The notes beneath the pieces were generated by a model. The model ran no database searches. It was not told the DNA's origin and was given only the letters and a program-made list of their open reading frames with translations. 63,891 nucleotides of DNA, from positions 1 to 63,891 of the forward strand of contig NZ_AMZY02000002.1 in NCBI RefSeq assembly GCF_000330725.2, read 5' to 3'. The position numbers and the translations under genes were made by a program. This document shows, one piece after another, positions 62,295 through 63,891 of this stretch (position 1 is its first letter; every line of letters starts with the position of its first letter). The DNA comes from Mariniradius saccharolyticus AK6. Lineage in GTDB: Bacteria; Bacteroidota; Bacteroidia; Cytophagales; Cyclobacteriaceae.

Positions 62295-63753
62295 GCTTTA
62301 ATAAGTTACTGTTAAATTCGGTAGGATTCAAGATTCTTCTTATCTGGTCAATAAATTGATACATTTTTTTAAAAGACGGCTCCCTTTTTAAATATCCGTT
62401 GTGTTCAGTGCGACCATACCCATCCCTCGAAATTTGTCCTCTATCGTGGCGGATATCGTTTAATGTCCGCCAATCGCTCTTATCATGCGCCGCAATCATC
62501 CTATCTTGAAATTGTTCCTGATGAATAAATGACTCGTGGCCAAGAGTTAATGCATAAGATTCTGGCGAGTCCTGGGCTGAAGTATTCACTATTGTATAAA
62601 ATGTGAGTTTTTCCCTGCTAATTTCGGTACCATTGGTTCCCGGACGACCATCCGATTTATCGGTCTTTTGTCCAAATTGCATTTCATGTTTCGAATTCTT
62701 ACCTGCCTCCTTAAATTCAACACTTCCAATTTTATCTCCTTTATTTGCAAACTGCGCTAAGAATTGTTTCCCAACATCAGTCTTTGCAAAAGCCTCTAAT
62801 GCCTTTTGATAATCCTGATTTAAGTCACCGAATTTAACCTTATCCTTGCCAATGTAAAAAGTAATATCCTTGCCGTCAGGATCAGTAAATAAAATAGGGT
62901 TATTAGCAAGCCAGTTAAAAGGAGATAACGAAAAATAATTCTCGGCATGAGGATCCATTTGCAAAGTCCTTGCAATAGCTGGATCATATCCACGAGCGTG
63001 GAAATCGAAAATATTCAAACCGTGGTCATCCAACCACTCTTTCCCTTGGTTAAGGTACTTATTCACCTTGATTCCCCCATACTGATACCCCAGTCCCGTC
63101 AGTTCCAGACCCCAGGGGTCATAGTGTGTCTCCTGCACGATCAGGGGCGGGGTGCTTTCGATCCGGAAGTTATCGAACCAGACATCTTCATTAGTCTCAT
63201 TTACAAGGAACGTCTCCGCATGACCGGACTTTTGAATATACAACTTTTCCCGCAGCTCTTCATGCTTGTTTTCGGATCTTTTGGAGAGGAGGATTTTCCC
63301 TTTCTCATAGAGGTTGCTATCCGCGTCGTAGAGCGCATAGCCCATGTAGGCCTCTGGTTCGGGCTCGGACTTGAGGTCGGAGGCGAGAATCTCCGCGAGG
63401 TTATAAAGCAGCAGGGGGCTTATCCCGCCTGTCAGGGCCATACTGCCATAGTCGGATGGGATTGGAAGGCTGGAGCCACTTGGCAGCAAGGAACTCGCCC
63501 TTGCCCGCTTGGTCTTCCGCTCGTACTTCGCATGCACCGAAAGATCGAGGCTGTCGCCATCATATACTTCGAAACTCGTACTCGGCCCAAGTTCCCGGCC
63601 ACGGGCAGCGTTCAGCCAAGCCACTTCGCTGCCGCCCCCTTCTAGGTGTAGTATAGACTTTCGGTGGTGGCTGGGTGGAATTTGCAATTCCACCCTATTA
63701 TCAATCCAATTTGTAATTGGAAACCAACCAAAACTACCAATAATCCACTTCAA
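62257..63753 (-). CDS. RHS C-terminal fragment with polymorphic toxin domain
   Basis: 498 residues in the open frame; real RHS homology begins about residue 40, after the repeat at 63641-63708, so the 5' part of the RHS gene is missing. RHS tail: DPWGLELTGLGYQYGGIKVNKYLNQGKEWLDDHGLNIFDFHARGYDPAIARTLQMDPHAENYFSLSPFNWLANNPILFTDPDGKD (the PxxxxDPxG end). The last about 205 residues are the variable toxin. They contain YALTLGHESFIHQEQFQDR, a His-Glu-x3-His arrangement that may bind metal but is one residue longer than the usual HExxH. Without its upstream core, this may be a silent cassette. Confidence 0.78.
   Translation of the reverse strand: MKWIIGSFGWFPITNWIDNRVELQIPPSHHRKSILHLEGGGSEVAWLNAARGRELGPSTSFEVYDGDSLDLSVHAKYERKTKRARASSLLPSGSSLPIPSDYGSMALTGGISPLLLYNLAEILASDLKSEPEPEAYMGYALYDADSNLYEKGKILLSKRSENKHEELREKLYIQKSGHAETFLVNETNEDVWFDNFRIESTPPLIVQETHYDPWGLELTGLGYQYGGIKVNKYLNQGKEWLDDHGLNIFDFHARGYDPAIARTLQMDPHAENYFSLSPFNWLANNPILFTDPDGKDITFYIGKDKVKFGDLNQDYQKALEAFAKTDVGKQFLAQFANKGDKIGSVEFKEAGKNSKHEMQFGQKTDKSDGRPGTNGTEISREKLTFYTIVNTSAQDSPESYALTLGHESFIHQEQFQDRMIAAHDKSDWRTLNDIRHDRGQISRDGYGRTEHNGYLKREPSFKKMYQFIDQIRRILNPTEFNSNLLKHDKLLKSLENNY
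63641..63708 (-). repeat. RHS-associated repeat with hairpin
   Basis: About 68 bases shared with 61282-61379. GGTGGAATT (63674-63682) and AATTCCACC (63686-63694) form a perfect 9-bp stem; at 61330-61354 the stem has another sequence (GTGTAGT/ACTACAC) but still pairs, while the tail (accctattatcaatcca) is the same. It lies between the RHS fragment and the RAYT gene. Confidence 0.72.
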
Positions 63754-63891
63754 TCAAACCCTTTAGTCCTGAATAGTTTCTGGCACTGGAATAAAGGTAT
63801 TCTTCGGCATTTTCGACCCATCCCGCCCTCACGGGGTTTTCATGGATATAGTTCATCCTACCCTCAATCATCTCCGGCCTGAATAGTTCAA
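63734..63891 (-). CDS. REP-associated tyrosine transposase (RAYT/TnpA_REP), C-terminal part
   Basis: The last 52 codons of a gene cut by the window end, too short for long-ORF detection: it reads ELFRPEMIEGRMNYIHENPV, then AGWVENAEEYLYSSARNYSG and ends VDYW-stop at 63734. HENPVRAGW and YLYSSARNY are hallmark C-terminal motifs of RAYT proteins. These single-strand transposases of the Y1 group move palindromic repeats. The catalytic Tyr and HUH motifs are outside the window. Confidence 0.88.
   Translation of the reverse strand, partial: ELFRPEMIEGRMNYIHENPVRAGWVENAEEYLYSSARNYSGLKGLIEVDYW

Overview
The window looks like chromosomal DNA of a marine or freshwater Bacteroidota, most likely order Cytophagales, Cyclobacteriaceae/Algoriphagus-like. 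The evidence is: type IX secretion genes (a PorP/SprF protein and a giant adhesin with a CHU_C-type C-terminus), several promoters matching the Bacteroidota form TTTG-N19-TAnnTTTG, a six-S1-domain ribosomal protein S1, a folP-cdaA pair beside DUF1599/DoxX-family genes, an archaeal-like short ProRS, and many SPII lipoproteins and outer-membrane barrels. The genus is inferred from gene style, not from a marker search.

Layout. 1-0.67 kb: a tandem set of tRNA-Cys-like genes; three copies are unorthodox (C33, no GG in the D loop) and the last one is a normal tRNA-Cys(GCA) with a good promoter. 0.77-3.6 kb: a leftward accessory block with two paralogous six-cysteine secreted peptides, a hairpin, a 6-bladed beta-propeller lipoprotein and a secreted CarboxypepD_reg-like protein. 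3.7-12.6 kb: housekeeping and metabolism (rpsA, plsC, a sugar isomerase-like protein, an NHL-type propeller protein, an ABC-F ATPase, a YpdA-like reductase, an NRDE protein). 12.8-13.6 kb: a DUF6922/AbiEii toxin-antitoxin pair. 13.7-16.1 kb: a BlaI repressor and M56 (BlaR1-like) sensor operon with three operator dyads on its promoter. 16.2-25.3 kb: three leftward operons (beta-lactamase-like hydrolase/arginase-like/Gfo-Idh; adenosine kinase; ABC ATPase/permease/rhodanese then a GNAT-like gene). 25.5-30.7 kb: a T9SS pair, a PorP/SprF protein and a FISUMP plus 13-Ig-like-repeat adhesin built by a 672-bp triplication. 31-37.9 kb: an OM barrel, an LVIVD lipoprotein, an orphan HEPN-like protein, an HtrA protease, and dxr-rseP. 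38.0-38.3 kb: two 11-bp-period tandem arrays. 38.5-43.7 kb: a duplicated barrel plus lipoprotein module with a duplicated upstream element. 43.8-59.6 kb: lon, hslU, an SDR, sixA, a cold-shock protein, cdaA-folP, DUF1599-DoxX-aroK, a FadL-like porin, a Gly/Trp/Met-rich lipoprotein, proS, nfeD-floA. 59.6-61.2 kb: a WG-repeat protein. 61.2-63.9 kb: an accessory end with RHS debris, a candidate immunity lipoprotein, an RHS C-terminal toxin cassette, hairpin repeats and the end of a REP-associated (RAYT) transposase.

How the parts fit. Envelope quality control recurs: HtrA, RseP, Lon, HslU and the M56/BlaI pair are all protease or protease-regulated systems. The two ends and the 38-kb intergenic are the plastic parts: a tRNA array, small secreted peptides, an RHS toxin-immunity exchange site and short-period tandem arrays. 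The best candidates for undescribed biology are the C33 tRNA-Cys-like array, the six-Cys peptide/propeller operon, the triple-operator BlaI/M56 system with an 18-residue helical repeat sensor, and the 11-bp phased arrays.
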